Shown piece after piece: positions 7,967 through 16,173 of a stretch of DNA of 64,000 nt. Position 1 is the stretch's first letter; each line of letters starts with the position of its first letter. The translations under genes were made by a program, and so were the position numbers. The notes below the pieces were generated by a model. It was not told the DNA's origin, did not search any database, and saw nothing but the letters and a program-made list of their open reading frames with translations. This DNA comes from Oceanimonas smirnovii ATCC BAA-899 (GTDB taxonomy: Bacteria > Pseudomonadota > Gammaproteobacteria > Enterobacterales > Aeromonadaceae), in the NCBI RefSeq assembly GCF_000381965.1, contig NZ_KB908460.1, forward strand, positions 80,830 through 144,829. The letters run 5' to 3'.

Positions 7967-9688
7967 TTACCCCGGCTCACATTCACGTAAACCTGCCTTG
8001 AGTACGCGATCACCGTCAACATCGGCCACTGTCCATACCATGCCGTAGCGCTCAAAGTGATCCCCTACAACAGGATGACCACTGGTGTGCTTAAGCATAA
8101 AACCACCCAGAGGCAGGTCGCTTTCATCGTCAGCAACATCCACGCCATAGATCAGCGCCACATCTCCCATTCGAGCGTCCGCATCCAGAATAAAGTCACC
8201 AAAAAAGGCTCTGGCTTTTTCACGGGCCACCTCAATATCTCCCCCAAACATGTTATTCAGGGTTTTCAGATGCGTGCTGCGGCCAATCACACAAAGCACG
8301 TCATTAATGGCAAGGCGAGTACTACCCGATGCGGGCAGCAGGTGCTCACCTCTGAACACAGCCGCTACCCGGCAGTGGGGCGGAAAGGTCAGCTGACGGA
8401 CGACAACGCCATCCAGCGACTGGCTTTCTACCTGATAGAGAAACATTTCAAAGTCGTCTTCCTTGAATATGCCCAGCATGGAGCGACGTTTGGGGGCCGG
8501 CTCAGGAGGTACTTCCACTTGCAGCCAACGCGCCATGGGAGGCAGGGTTGAACCCTGTACCAATAAGGAAATCAGGACCACAAAAAAAGCCACATTAAAT
8601 AACATGCTGCCTTCTTCTATGCCCGCCATCAGGGGAAAGATAGCCAGTACTATGGGGACAGCTCCCCGCAATCCTACCCAGGAAATAAAGCAGAGTTCGC
8701 GCATATTGAAGCGAAAGAACGGCAGCAAGGACGCCATTACTGCCACTGGTCTGGCAATAAAGATCATTGCCAGCGCAATCAGGCTGGCTGGCAGGGCCAT
8801 GACCCACATATCGGCCGGCGAAATAAGCAGGCCCAGCACCAGAAACAGGCCAATCTGGCTGAGCCAGGCCAGACCGTCAAACACCGGCAAAATAGATTCG
8901 AGATTACGCAGCCGGGAATTTCCCAGTACCAGTCCGGCCAGATATACCGCCAGAAACCCGCTGCCCTGCAGCATGGCGGTTAATGCGAACAAAGTGAGAC
9001 CAAAACCGGTCACTAACAGCGGATAAAGCCCCGACGCCAGATTGATCCGGCGAATAAGCAATACCAGTAACTGCCCTCCCAGCAGTCCTGCCAGCGCGCC
9101 AATACCAAACTGACTCAGCAAAAACAGCACAGCCTCGCCGGTGCCCTCCATCTCCCCGGTGATCAGGGCAATCAGCGTCAGGGTCAAGAAGATGGCCATG
9201 GGATCGTTCGTGCCCGACTCTATCTCAAGAGAAGCCCCTACCCGCTGGTTCAGCTGCATACCCCGTCCGCCCAACAGGGAAAATACGGCAGCCGCATCGG
9301 TTGATCCCACTATGGCACCGAGCAGCAAACCATGCAGCCAACTCAAATCAAGAATATAAACCGCAATCAAACCGGTAATGCCGCTGGTGATCAGCACGCC
9401 TAATGTCGCCAGACTAAGGGCAGGCTTCAGCCCTACCCTGAAGGTCTCCATACGGGTGCGCATGCCCCCGTCCAGCAAAATAATGGCCAGCGCCAGGTTG
9501 CCTACCGCATAGGACAGTGAATAACTCTCGAACCTGATGCCGCCGGGGCCGCTTTCACCGGCAAGCATGCCGATCAGCAGAAAAATAAGCAGAATGGGAA
9601 TACCTGAGCGGGCGGACACCAGGGTGGCGAGCACACTCAGACACAGCAATACGCCGGCCAGCAAAAACAGATGTTCGATATTATCCAA
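7967..9688 (-). CDS. nhaP2: Potassium/proton antiporter NhaP2 (CvrA)
   Basis: The 573-residue inner-membrane protein has about twelve membrane segments of the CPA1 exchanger family (MLAGESGPGGI, ILLDGGMRT, AIVGSTDAAAVFSLLGG, SGTNDPMAIFLTLTLI, SWVGLRGAVPIVLAIFP), then a cytoplasmic TrkA-C/CorC-like tail (residues about 400-573). It closely follows the E. coli NhaP2 pattern. The protein extrudes K+ (or Na+) in exchange for H+ and matters in osmotic and pH balance. The start appears to be TTG at 9688: the next ATG would remove the first membrane helix. An extended -10 element lies just upstream. Confidence 0.92.
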   Translation of the reverse strand: MDNIEHLFLLAGVLLCLSVLATLVSARSGIPILLIFLLIGMLAGESGPGGIRFESYSLSYAVGNLALAIILLDGGMRTRMETFRVGLKPALSLATLGVLITSGITGLIAVYILDLSWLHGLLLGAIVGSTDAAAVFSLLGGRGMQLNQRVGASLEIESGTNDPMAIFLTLTLIALITGEMEGTGEAVLFLLSQFGIGALAGLLGGQLLVLLIRRINLASGLYPLLVTGFGLTLFALTAMLQGSGFLAVYLAGLVLGNSRLRNLESILPVFDGLAWLSQIGLFLVLGLLISPADMWVMALPASLIALAMIFIARPVAVMASLLPFFRFNMRELCFISWVGLRGAVPIVLAIFPLMAGIEEGSMLFNVAFFVVLISLLVQGSTLPPMARWLQVEVPPEPAPKRRSMLGIFKEDDFEMFLYQVESQSLDGVVVRQLTFPPHCRVAAVFRGEHLLPASGSTRLAINDVLCVIGRSTHLKTLNNMFGGDIEVAREKARAFFGDFILDADARMGDVALIYGVDVADDESDLPLGGFMLKHTSGHPVVGDHFERYGMVWTVADVDGDRVLKAGLRECEPG

Positions 9689-9721
9689 TAGAGTGATTCC
9701 AGCTAACTTCTAGATAGTTAT

Positions 9722-9730
9722 GTTATATCA
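9722..9730 (-). promoter_or_regulatory. Extended -10 element for nhaP2
   Basis: On the minus strand TGA TATAAC lies about 35 bases before the TTG start of nhaP2. No good -35 box is seen. Confidence 0.4.
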
Positions 9731-9779
9731 CATTCAGCGTGACAGCCGCTCGGTGTTTTCATGACAGTGCAACAGACAC

Positions 9780-9811
9780 AAAAAACCGGCAGACTGATGG
9801 CAAGCTGCCGG
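9780..9811 (-). terminator. Intrinsic terminator after the ytjA-like gene
   Basis: On the minus strand a seven-base-pair stem (CCGGCAG with CTGCCGG) with a 12-base loop is followed by six T. Confidence 0.78.
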
Positions 9812-9867
9812 CGCTTTCGGTACCTGTGGGACTAATGGCAGGGTTCATGCTGGATATCAGATCTGAC

Positions 9868-10029
9868 TCAAGGGCCCCTGCGACCGGTAAATAAACTGAT
9901 AATAAACAAAACAATGCCCACCACAAAGACCAGCTTGGCGGCACCTGCGGCAGCCCCTGCCACGCCGGTAAACCCAAGCAGAGCGGCAATAATGGCAATA
10001 ATCAGAAAGGTAATTCCCCAGCTGAACAT
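9868..10029 (-). CDS. ytjA: Small membrane protein, DUF1328 (YtjA-like)
   Basis: This 53-residue protein starts [20 protein letters not shown] and continues with [19 protein letters not shown], the DUF1328/YtjA pattern of two short membrane helices around a small-residue turn. It is followed by a basic end (TGRRGP). A strong GGAGGAG ribosome site lies seven bases before the ATG. It follows the osmY-like gene on the same strand, the same order as osmY-ytjA in E. coli, which supports the call. Function is unknown; a stress-related inner-membrane role is suggested by the neighbour. Confidence 0.88.
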   Translation of the reverse strand: MFSWGITFLIIAIIAALLGFTGVAGAAAGAAKLVFVVGIVLFIISLFTGRRGP

Positions 10030-10060
10030 AGTGTCTCCTCCAGCGTTGACGTCAGGCTGC

Positions 10061-10083
10061 GGCCACCCGTTAAACAGGTGGCC
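10061..10083 (-). other. Hairpin between osmY and ytjA
   Basis: A perfect seven-base-pair inverted repeat (GGCCACC with GGTGGCC) lies between the two genes. No T-run follows on the minus strand, so it is more likely a partial terminator or an mRNA stability/processing element than a full stop. Confidence 0.5.
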
Positions 10084-10097
10084 ACCTGCCCGGTGAT

Positions 10098-10721
10098 TTA
10101 ATTGGCGATCTGAATATCGTTTTTCACCGTGGTTACCCCTTCTACATTGCTGGTCAGCAAGGCGGCCTGTTCGGCCTGCTCCCGGTTTTCCACTTCACCG
10201 CTGAGGTGCACCACGCCGTTATCGGTTTCCACGCTGACATCGGTACCGGCCACCATGTCATCGGCCAGCAGCACCGCTTTCACCTTACCGGTAATTAACG
10301 CATCGCCGGCCAGACCAGCCAGAGAGTCATTGTCTTCGGCTGCTGCTTCTTTTACATGCAATTGATCCTCAACGGATTCAACACCCTTGATGTTTTTAGC
10401 CACTTCGACTGCTCGCCCGGCCTGCTCCTGAGCCGGCACAAAGCCACTAAGAGTTACCTTGCCTTTTTCGGTTTCCACGGAAATATCCACGCTGGATACA
10501 CCTTCATCATTCAGCAATGCCGACTTCACCTTGCCGGTGATCACACTGTCATTCATGTAAGAGCCGGCCTTGGTAGCGGCCTGCTCGGCTTTTTGCTGAG
10601 TCTGCTCTGCCGTCTCTTCCATTTTGGTCGCCAGCGATTCTTCGGCCAGGGCGTTCCCTGCCACCATGGTGGAACTCATTACTACAGCCAGTAGAGTGCG
10701 GGAAAAATGATGCTTGTTCAT
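10098..10721 (-). CDS. osmY: Periplasmic BON-domain protein (OsmY-like)
   Basis: A signal peptide ending in GNALA-EES (about residue 27) is followed by a coiled, Gln/Ala-rich stretch and two BON domains, each with the pattern (D)xxITGKVKxxLLxDxxV...VSVET..G.V.LSG. OsmY is an osmotically and stationary-phase-induced periplasmic chaperone-like protein. The 207-residue length equals that of E. coli OsmY. The ATG at 10721 has GGAGAAG seven bases upstream; the frame extends eleven codons further without support. It heads a unit with the ytjA-like gene. Confidence 0.88.
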   Translation of the reverse strand: MNKHHFSRTLLAVVMSSTMVAGNALAEESLATKMEETAEQTQQKAEQAATKAGSYMNDSVITGKVKSALLNDEGVSSVDISVETEKGKVTLSGFVPAQEQAGRAVEVAKNIKGVESVEDQLHVKEAAAEDNDSLAGLAGDALITGKVKAVLLADDMVAGTDVSVETDNGVVHLSGEVENREQAEQAALLTSNVEGVTTVKNDIQIAN

Positions 10722-11084
10722 ATTTCTTCTCCAGTAGTAAACACGGTTATCCATGGGGGTTGATACTGATACGCAGGTTCAACACCATTTGCATCAGGTG
10801 CTTAAGACTATTGAAGTTCAAAACAAATATTTCAAGAAATAGCCAAATGGCTGCGAAACAGACTGACGGAAGATAATAGCGACAATGTGTCCTCAAATGG
10901 ATTCATTCGCACACAAACCGAATAAAAACCAAATAAAACAAACACTTAAAAATCAGCATAAAATAGCGACCGAGCACCATACCCTATCTTTCAGGCCGTG
11001 CATTCATACCAGTGTCACATTGTAATAAAACCGTCATATTTGGCCGGCATAGTGCGCCCATCATAACGATGAGGATGTACCGAT
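10722..11084. other. Divergent intergenic region between osmY and the Na/Pi cotransporter
   Basis: This 363-base AT-rich stretch holds no convincing gene. Toward osmY the minus strand has GCTATTAT near 10873-10880, which resembles a sigma-S type -10 and would give a leader of about 145 bases; that is weak. Toward the transporter it holds the PhoB-like repeats reported separately. Confidence 0.5.
11020..11041 (+). promoter_or_regulatory. Putative PhoB box
   Basis: Two adjacent 11-base units, TTGTAATAAAA and CCGTCATATTT, match the pho-box repeat CTGTCATAWAW at most positions and keep the exact 11-base period. A -10-like CATAGT follows about seven bases later (11048-11053), and the gene downstream is a phosphate transporter. 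Confidence 0.6.
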
Positions 11085-12248
11085 ATGACCACTGAGACCA
11101 CTGCCCTGCCCGCTGCTGCACAGCCTGCTCAGTCATCTTACCGCTGGCTTTCCTGGCTGCTGGTGGCCGCATTGGTTTATTTGCTGCTGGCGGCAGTGGG
11201 TGCCATTGGCACCGGCTTTAAATCCGCTGCCGGCGATAACGCCAAAGCCCTGTTCGAGTTTGCTTCCAATCCGGTTATCGCCCTGATCATCGGCGTGGTG
11301 GCCACGGCGCTGATCCAAAGCTCCAGCACAGTGACCTCCATTATTGTGGGCATGGTGGCCGGTGGCCTGCCGATAGCCATTGCCATTCCCATGGTGATGG
11401 GGGCCAATATTGGTACTTCCCTCACCAGTACCCTGGTCAGTCTGGGTCATGTGCGTAATGGCGAGGAGTTTCGCCGGGCCTTTTCTGCCGCGACCGTGCA
11501 CGACAGCTTTAACCTGCTGGCGGTGGCCATAGTGCTGCCGCTGGAGCTGCTGTTTCAACCGCTGGCGCGTTCTTCCGAGTGGCTCGCCGGCCTGCTGGTA
11601 AGTGATGCCAGCATGAGCATGGGCAGCATGAACTTTATGAAAGCCATGCTGGCTCCCGCTACCGGTATCATGAAAGAAAGCGTGGCCTGGCTGCCCGGCG
11701 TCTGGTCCGGCATTGCCCTTATTTTGCTGGGCATTGGCATGATACTGCTGGTGGTGACTCAGATAGGCAAGGTACTGCGTACTCTGATGGAAGGCCGCGC
11801 CATGGGCATTTTGCGCACCGCCGTGGGCCGCGGCCCTGTGTCGGGCATGGCCTCGGGCACCCTGGTCACCGTGCTGGTGCAGTCGTCTTCCACCACCACC
11901 TCGCTGATAGTGCCGCTGGCCGGCACCGGCATGTTCAGCCTGAAGCAGGTTTATCCCTTTATTCTGGGCAGTAACATCGGCACCACCATCACCGCCCTGC
12001 TGGCTGCCACCGCCATTACCGGCCCCTCGGCCATGGTGGCGCTGCAGATTGCACTAGTGCACCTGCTGTTTAATGTGCTGGCCATTACCCTGATTTATGT
12101 GCTGCCGGTACTGCGCAGCCTGCCCATGCAAATGGCTGAGCTGCTGGCCACACAGGCCCAGCGTAACAAGGCCTATGTGGCCGCTTATATCGGTGGCGTA
12201 TTTTTTGCTCTGCCCCTTGGTCTGATTGGTCTCAGCCAGTGGCTATGA
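11085..12248 (+). CDS. Na+/phosphate cotransporter family protein (NptA-like)
   Basis: The 387-residue inner-membrane protein holds two Na/Pi-cotransporter repeats, each with the QSSS signature: LIQSSSTVTSIIVGM near residue 75 and LVQSSSTTTSLIVPL near 268, followed by NIGT motifs (MGANIGTSLTS, LGSNIGTTITA). This is the arrangement of NptA of Vibrio cholerae and SLC34 proteins, which import phosphate with sodium. It lacks the PhoU-like tail of YjbB-type relatives. A GAGGA ribosome site precedes the ATG, and a putative PhoB box lies about 45 bases upstream, consistent with induction by phosphate starvation. Confidence 0.88.
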   Translation: MTTETTALPAAAQPAQSSYRWLSWLLVAALVYLLLAAVGAIGTGFKSAAGDNAKALFEFASNPVIALIIGVVATALIQSSSTVTSIIVGMVAGGLPIAIAIPMVMGANIGTSLTSTLVSLGHVRNGEEFRRAFSAATVHDSFNLLAVAIVLPLELLFQPLARSSEWLAGLLVSDASMSMGSMNFMKAMLAPATGIMKESVAWLPGVWSGIALILLGIGMILLVVTQIGKVLRTLMEGRAMGILRTAVGRGPVSGMASGTLVTVLVQSSSTTTSLIVPLAGTGMFSLKQVYPFILGSNIGTTITALLAATAITGPSAMVALQIALVHLLFNVLAITLIYVLPVLRSLPMQMAELLATQAQRNKAYVAAYIGGVFFALPLGLIGLSQWL

Positions 12249-12279
12249 ATAACGGGGTGTTAATCTGAAACCAGCGCTG

Positions 12280-13281
12280 TTATTGCTGTGGGTGCACATG
12301 ACCAGCAACCGGCTCGCTTTCCCGCGCGTATTTTTGCGCCAGCACGGCACAGACCATCAGCTGGATCTGATGAAAAATCATCAGCGGCAACAGCGCCGGA
12401 CCCAGCATGGCTCCACTGAACAGCACCTTGGCCATGGGCACACCCGTGGCCATGCTTTTTTTGGAGCCGCCAAAGATGATAGTGATGCGATCTTCCCGGT
12501 TAAAGCCAAAACGCCGGCCCAGCACGGCAGTCAGCCACAGCACCAGCGCCAGCAACACACAGCAGACCAGTGTCAGGACAGCCAGCTTCGATATCGACAC
12601 CGTATGCCAGAGGCCTTCCACCACGGAAGCACTCAGGGCCGTGTACACCACCAGTAAAATGGAGCCCTGATCTATTTTGCTCAGCCAGGCCCGGTTACGA
12701 TCCACAAAGCCGCCAATGACCGGACGCAACAAATGACCCGCCATAAAGGGCAGCAACAGCTGAGCACTGATGGACAGAATGGAGTCAAGCGGTGACACTG
12801 CTTGATCTGCCTGCATATTGAGCAGGGCGGCTACCAGCAAGGGAGTGAGTACTATGCCCAGAATGCTCGATGCTGAGGCGCTGCATACCGCCGCCGGCAC
12901 ATTGCCGCCGGCCAGCGAGGTAAAGGCAATGGCCGACTGTACCGTGCCCGGCAACACACACAAAAACAGCACCCCCATATACAGCTGCTCTCCCAGCAGC
13001 GGCAGCAGCACCGGCTTTAACAATACGCCGATAAAGGGAAACATCACAAAGGTACAGCCGAACACCAGCAGATGCAGCCGCCAGTGGGTGGCACCGGCTA
13101 CGATGGCCTGACGAGACAACTTGGCCCCGTGCATAAAAAACAGCAGAGCAATGGCGGCCGTGGTCAGCCAGTCAAAAAACACGGCCCCCTGCCCCTGGGC
13201 CGGCAGCAGGGTGGCGGTGGCCACCACACCCAGCAGAATAAGGGTAAAGTTATCAAACAGCAGACGTAACATTCTGAACAT
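12280..13281 (-). CDS. yfeH: Bile acid:sodium symporter-like transporter (YfeH family)
   Basis: The 333-residue protein has about ten membrane helices and the SBF-like pattern of YfeH: LLFFMHGAKLSRQAI, LPGTVQSAIAFTSLAGGN, FGGSKKSMATGVPMA. It is a predicted sodium-coupled inner-membrane transporter; the substrate is unknown. Two in-frame ATGs (13281 and three codons later) are both possible starts, and neither has a strong ribosome site. The gene is divergent from an AraC-type regulator that may control it. Confidence 0.82.
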   Translation of the reverse strand: MFRMLRLLFDNFTLILLGVVATATLLPAQGQGAVFFDWLTTAAIALLFFMHGAKLSRQAIVAGATHWRLHLLVFGCTFVMFPFIGVLLKPVLLPLLGEQLYMGVLFLCVLPGTVQSAIAFTSLAGGNVPAAVCSASASSILGIVLTPLLVAALLNMQADQAVSPLDSILSISAQLLLPFMAGHLLRPVIGGFVDRNRAWLSKIDQGSILLVVYTALSASVVEGLWHTVSISKLAVLTLVCCVLLALVLWLTAVLGRRFGFNREDRITIIFGGSKKSMATGVPMAKVLFSGAMLGPALLPLMIFHQIQLMVCAVLAQKYARESEPVAGHVHPQQ

Positions 13282-13316
13282 TTCTAGATTCCGGTGGAGA
13301 CAAGATTTTCACCCAT

Positions 13317-13322
13317 TATAAT
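13317..13322 (+). promoter_or_regulatory. -10 box of the AraC-type regulator gene
   Basis: A perfect TATAAT lies 35 bases before the chosen start of the regulator. Two copies of a CGNCAAAAAGA motif follow (near 13345 and 13366) and could be regulator sites; that is a guess. Confidence 0.45.
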
Positions 13323-13356
13323 GGCGAAAGTGTCAGGATTTTATCGGCAAAAAGAG

Positions 13357-14151
13357 ATGAAGTGTCGCCAAAAAGACAATCAGCAAGTATTACTGGAACA
13401 GCTTGGGCAACTGACGCGTTTGCCAAGGCCGGTGCTGGGCCAGCTGCAGTCCTTGCCCAATCAGGCCATTAACACTCATCATGCCCATGCCTGGATACAG
13501 CTTTCCTATGCCGCTGCAGGCGTGCTGACGGTGAACACACCCGAAGCCCGCTTTGTGGCCCCGCCCAACCGGGCGGTGTGGATTCCGCCCCATCTCAGCC
13601 ATGCCGTGCACTGTGACGCCGGCACCCAAATTCGCAGCCTGTATATTGACGCTGCCGCCCTGCCGGCCCGCCCCTGTGAAGTGGTGGAGATAAGCCCCTT
13701 GCTCAGGGAGCTGATTCTGACGTTCAGTCATTTTGATGTGGAATATAACGAAAGCGGTGCCGAGGGCCGCCTGGTGGCGGTGCTGCTGGATCAACTGGCG
13801 CTGGCACCGGCCTGTGCCCTGATGCTGCCCTGGCCCGGCCATCACGCTCTGGCGGCTATTTGCCAGTATCTGGCTGCACACCCGGACTGCCGCCGGCCCA
13901 TGCGTTATTTCAGTGAGCAGCTGGGGGTCAGCGACAAAACCCTGGGCCGTTACTTCGTACGTGACACCGGCATGAGCTTTCGGCAGTGGCGACAGCGGGC
14001 CCGCCTGCTTGCCGCCCTGCCCCTGCTGGAGCAAAACCTGCGCATTACCGATGTGGCGCTGGAATGCGGCTACGACAGCCTGTCTGCCTTTATTGCCGCC
14101 TTTGGCGAGCTGCTGGGCTGCACACCAGGAGAATATGTGCGCAACAAGTAG
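13357..14151 (+). CDS. AraC family transcriptional regulator
   Basis: An N-terminal cupin-like sensing domain (HHAHAWIQLSYAAAGVLTVNT, FVAPPNRAVWIPPHLSH) is followed by a C-terminal AraC/XylS double helix-turn-helix (about residues 185-264; RYFSEQLGVSDKTLGRYF and ITDVALECGYDSLSAFIAAF). I prefer the ATG at 13357 because a perfect -10 box would place the transcript start after the earlier candidates (GTG 13294, ATG 13321). The gene is divergent from the yfeH-like transporter, its likely target. The effector is unknown. Confidence 0.85.
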   Translation: MKCRQKDNQQVLLEQLGQLTRLPRPVLGQLQSLPNQAINTHHAHAWIQLSYAAAGVLTVNTPEARFVAPPNRAVWIPPHLSHAVHCDAGTQIRSLYIDAAALPARPCEVVEISPLLRELILTFSHFDVEYNESGAEGRLVAVLLDQLALAPACALMLPWPGHHALAAICQYLAAHPDCRRPMRYFSEQLGVSDKTLGRYFVRDTGMSFRQWRQRARLLAALPLLEQNLRITDVALECGYDSLSAFIAAFGELLGCTPGEYVRNK

Positions 14152-14167
14152 ACCGTGATTTACTCAC

Positions 14168-14220
14168 GGCAACAGTGCAACATGCGGCGATATTTGCCGG
14201 AAATAAATTCCGGCCTACAA
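14168..14220 (+). repeat. REP-like palindromic repeat, copy 1 (extended form)
   Basis: The unit GCAACATGCG...TATTTGCC is followed by the palindrome GGAATAAATTCC-like core and CGGCCTACA. It matches copy 2 over about 50 bases and shares its core with the shorter copies at 16052, 16093 and 58347. The stretch 14152-14390 between the araC and lrp genes is made mostly of these two copies. Confidence 0.6.
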
Positions 14221-14280
14221 AACACACCAAACTATGTGCACACATCAACGGATGGGGCCCTGTAGCCGTGCTTTACGCGC

Positions 14281-14331
14281 GGCAAACCATGCAACATGCG
14301 TCCGCATTTGCCGGGAGTAAACCTCGGCCTT
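14281..14331 (+). repeat. REP-like palindromic repeat, copy 2 (extended form)
   Basis: This is a second, diverged copy of the element at 14168 in the same orientation (GCAACATGCG...ATTTGCCGGGAGTAAACC). The palindrome is less perfect and the usual CCTACA end is CCTTGA. Confidence 0.55.
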
Positions 14332-14390
14332 GAAGTTTTCTATTCCCCAGTCCCCATTCCCTAATCCCTTTTTTACCCCTAATCCCTCGC

Positions 14391-14843
14391 CTACAACGGC
14401 AGTGCCGTTGTGTACTTGATTTGCTCCATGGCAAAGCTGGAGGTGATGTCGGACAACCCCTCGGTGCTGTTAATCAGCTTTTTATAAAAACGATCAAAGG
14501 CGGCAATGTCGGCCACCACCACTCTGAGCATATAGTCCCACTCGCCGGACATGCGGTAAAACTCCACCACTTCGTCAAACGCGGTGACCGTCTCGGCAAA
14601 ACGGGCCAGCCAGCGGCTGTCGTGATGCTGAGTTTTTATCTGCACAAACACCGACAGGCCCAGCCCCAGCTGCTCGGCATCCAGCAGGGCTACCCGGCCG
14701 CGAATGTAACCGGCTTCTTCCAGCCGCTTGACCCGCTTCCAGCAGGGCGTGGTGGACAGGTTCACCGCCTCGGCCAGATCTTTCAGCGCCAGGGTGGCGT
14801 CCTGCTGCAGCAAGGCCAGTATTTGACGATCGAAATTATCCAT
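14391..14843 (-). CDS. Lrp/AsnC family transcriptional regulator
   Basis: The 150-residue protein has an N-terminal winged helix-turn-helix ([28 protein letters not shown]) and a C-terminal RAM ligand domain ([32 protein letters not shown]). It resembles the DecR/YbaO group, which activates cysteine-detoxifying enzymes. It is divergent from a cysteine desulfhydrase-like gene with 126 bases between starts, so that gene is its likely target. An inverted repeat AGAAAA-A-TTTTCT lies just before its own start. Confidence 0.9.
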   Translation of the reverse strand: MDNFDRQILALLQQDATLALKDLAEAVNLSTTPCWKRVKRLEEAGYIRGRVALLDAEQLGLGLSVFVQIKTQHHDSRWLARFAETVTAFDEVVEFYRMSGEWDYMLRVVVADIAAFDRFYKKLINSTEGLSDITSSFAMEQIKYTTALPL

Positions 14844-14863
14844 TCGTTTTTATGCCATTAAGG

Positions 14864-14876
14864 AGAAAAATTTTCT
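14864..14876. promoter_or_regulatory. Inverted repeat, candidate Lrp-type operator
   Basis: AGAAAA, one central base, TTTTCT lies 20 bases upstream of the regulator start in the divergent promoter region. Its AT-rich, short-dyad form fits Lrp/AsnC sites. Confidence 0.4.
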
Positions 14877-14969
14877 AAAAATTATCGCTTATCCTGAAAA
14901 CAAGAGAAAACCTTTTTCCCCTTATGAGAATACAATTTTCAGTATCATTTTATTTTCGAGCCTGATGCC

Positions 14970-16010
14970 ATGAGCCAGTGGACCCGCACCGCCCTTAAAG
15001 TTTTGTCCAGCGATCAGCTGCGCACCTCGGACACTCACCTGTACCGGCTGGACATTCCTGCCCTGGCCGGCATCGATATCTATCTGAAGGACGAAAGCAC
15101 TCACCCCACCGGCAGCCTTAAACACCGGCTGGCCCGCTCGCTGTTTCTGCACGCCATCTGCAGCGGCAAAATTCGCGAGGGCACCCATGTGGTGGAAGCC
15201 TCATCGGGCAGCACGGCGGTGTCGGAAGCCTATTTTGCCAAATTACTGGGCCTGCCCTTTACCGCCGTGATGACGGCGTCTACCACCCGCAGCAAAATTA
15301 TTCAGGTAGAGCGCCTCGGCGGCCGCTGCCACTTTGTGCAGCATGCCAGTGAGGTGTATGCCGCCGCCGAGCAGCTGGCACGGGAAACCGGCGGCCATTA
15401 TATGGATCAGTTTACCTATGCGGAGCGGGCCACCGACTGGCGGGGCAACAATAATATTGCCGAAAGCATTTTCCGCCAGCTGGCAGAAGAGCCCCACCCG
15501 GAGCCGGACGCCATTGTGATGAGTGCCGGCACCGGCGGCACCTCAGCCACGCTGGGCCGCTATATTCGCTATGCCGGCCTGAATACCCGGCTGGTGGTGG
15601 TGGATCCGGAAAACTCGGTGTTTTTTGACAGTTTTCAGCAGCAGGACAATACCCTTACCAGCCGGGCCTGCGGCCGCATTGAAGGCATTGGCCGCCCCCG
15701 GGTGGAAGCCTCGTTTCTGCCCGAGGTGATCGACCGCATGATAAAAGTGCCCGATGCCGCCAGCATCGCCACCATTCACTGGCTGGAGCACATACTGGGG
15801 CGCAAGGCCGGCGGCTCGACCGGCACCAATCTGTGGGGCGTGCTGCAACTGGCACAGGAAATGCAAAAAGCCGGCAAAACCGGCTCCCTGGTCACGTTAA
15901 TGTGCGACGGCGGCGAGCGCTATCTGGACACCTACTACAACCCGGAATGGGTCGCCGAGCATATCGGCGATATTCAGCCCTGGCGCGAACAGCTGGCCCT
16001 GTTGGGCTAG
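14970..16010 (+). CDS. PLP-dependent cysteine synthase-family enzyme, probable cysteine desulfhydrase (Cds1-like)
   Basis: The 346-residue protein is a fold-type II PLP enzyme. The Schiff-base lysine is in [11 protein letters not shown] (Lys51), the substrate loop is [13 protein letters not shown] and the phosphate loop is [14 protein letters not shown]. The Cds1-like subgroup breaks cysteine down to sulfide, pyruvate and ammonia rather than making it. I infer degradation because the divergent regulator is of the DecR-like Lrp type; synthesis cannot be excluded from sequence alone. Short repeats begin directly at its stop codon. Confidence 0.8.
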   Translation: MSQWTRTALKVLSSDQLRTSDTHLYRLDIPALAGIDIYLKDESTHPTGSLKHRLARSLFLHAICSGKIREGTHVVEASSGSTAVSEAYFAKLLGLPFTAVMTASTTRSKIIQVERLGGRCHFVQHASEVYAAAEQLARETGGHYMDQFTYAERATDWRGNNNIAESIFRQLAEEPHPEPDAIVMSAGTGGTSATLGRYIRYAGLNTRLVVVDPENSVFFDSFQQQDNTLTSRACGRIEGIGRPRVEASFLPEVIDRMIKVPDAASIATIHWLEHILGRKAGGSTGTNLWGVLQLAQEMQKAGKTGSLVTLMCDGGERYLDTYYNPEWVAEHIGDIQPWREQLALLG

Positions 16011-16037
16011 CTGGAAGCTAGAAGCTGGAAGCTGGAA
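16010..16037 (+). repeat. Short tandem repeat of AGCTGGA
   Basis: Four near-identical GCTGGAA/GCTAGAA units run on from the stop codon of the desulfhydrase-like gene. They lie next to two REP-like copies and a further AGCT-rich repeat, making a cluster of short repeats. Confidence 0.7.
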
Positions 16038-16051
16038 GAAAATAAGATAGC

Positions 16052-16078
16052 CTGTAGGCCCCAATTTATTGGGGCAAC
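16052..16078 (-). repeat. REP-like palindromic repeat, copy 3
   Basis: CTGTAGGCCCCAATTTATTG is followed by GGGCAAC. Read on the minus strand it gives GTTGCCCCAATAAA...GGCCTACAG, the same frame as the other copies. Confidence 0.7.
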
Positions 16079-16092
16079 GGTGTCACATGGAA

Positions 16093-16123
16093 TGTAGGTT
16101 TCCCGGATAAATCCGGGCCTACA
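16093..16123 (+). repeat. REP-like palindromic repeat, copy 4
   Basis: TGTAGG...TCCCGGATAAATCCGGG...CCTACA is an almost perfect 31-base palindrome with a TAAA-type loop and lies 15 bases from copy 3 in the opposite orientation. Confidence 0.75.
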
Positions 16124-16131
16124 GATTGCAC

Positions 16132-16163
16132 CACTTATAGCTGACAGCTTATAGCTTACAGCT
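16132..16163 (+). repeat. Dispersed AGCT-rich repeat, copy A
   Basis: CACTTATAGCTGACAGCTTA followed by TAGCTTACAGCT recurs with two or three changes, inverted, at 48007-48038. Confidence 0.75.
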
Positions 16164-16173
16164 GCTTTCCGGC

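Noticed and set aside
13294..13356. Longer N-terminus for the AraC regulator (GTG at 13294 or ATG at 13321)
   Set aside because: A perfect TATAAT overlaps this stretch, so the transcript probably starts after both codons.
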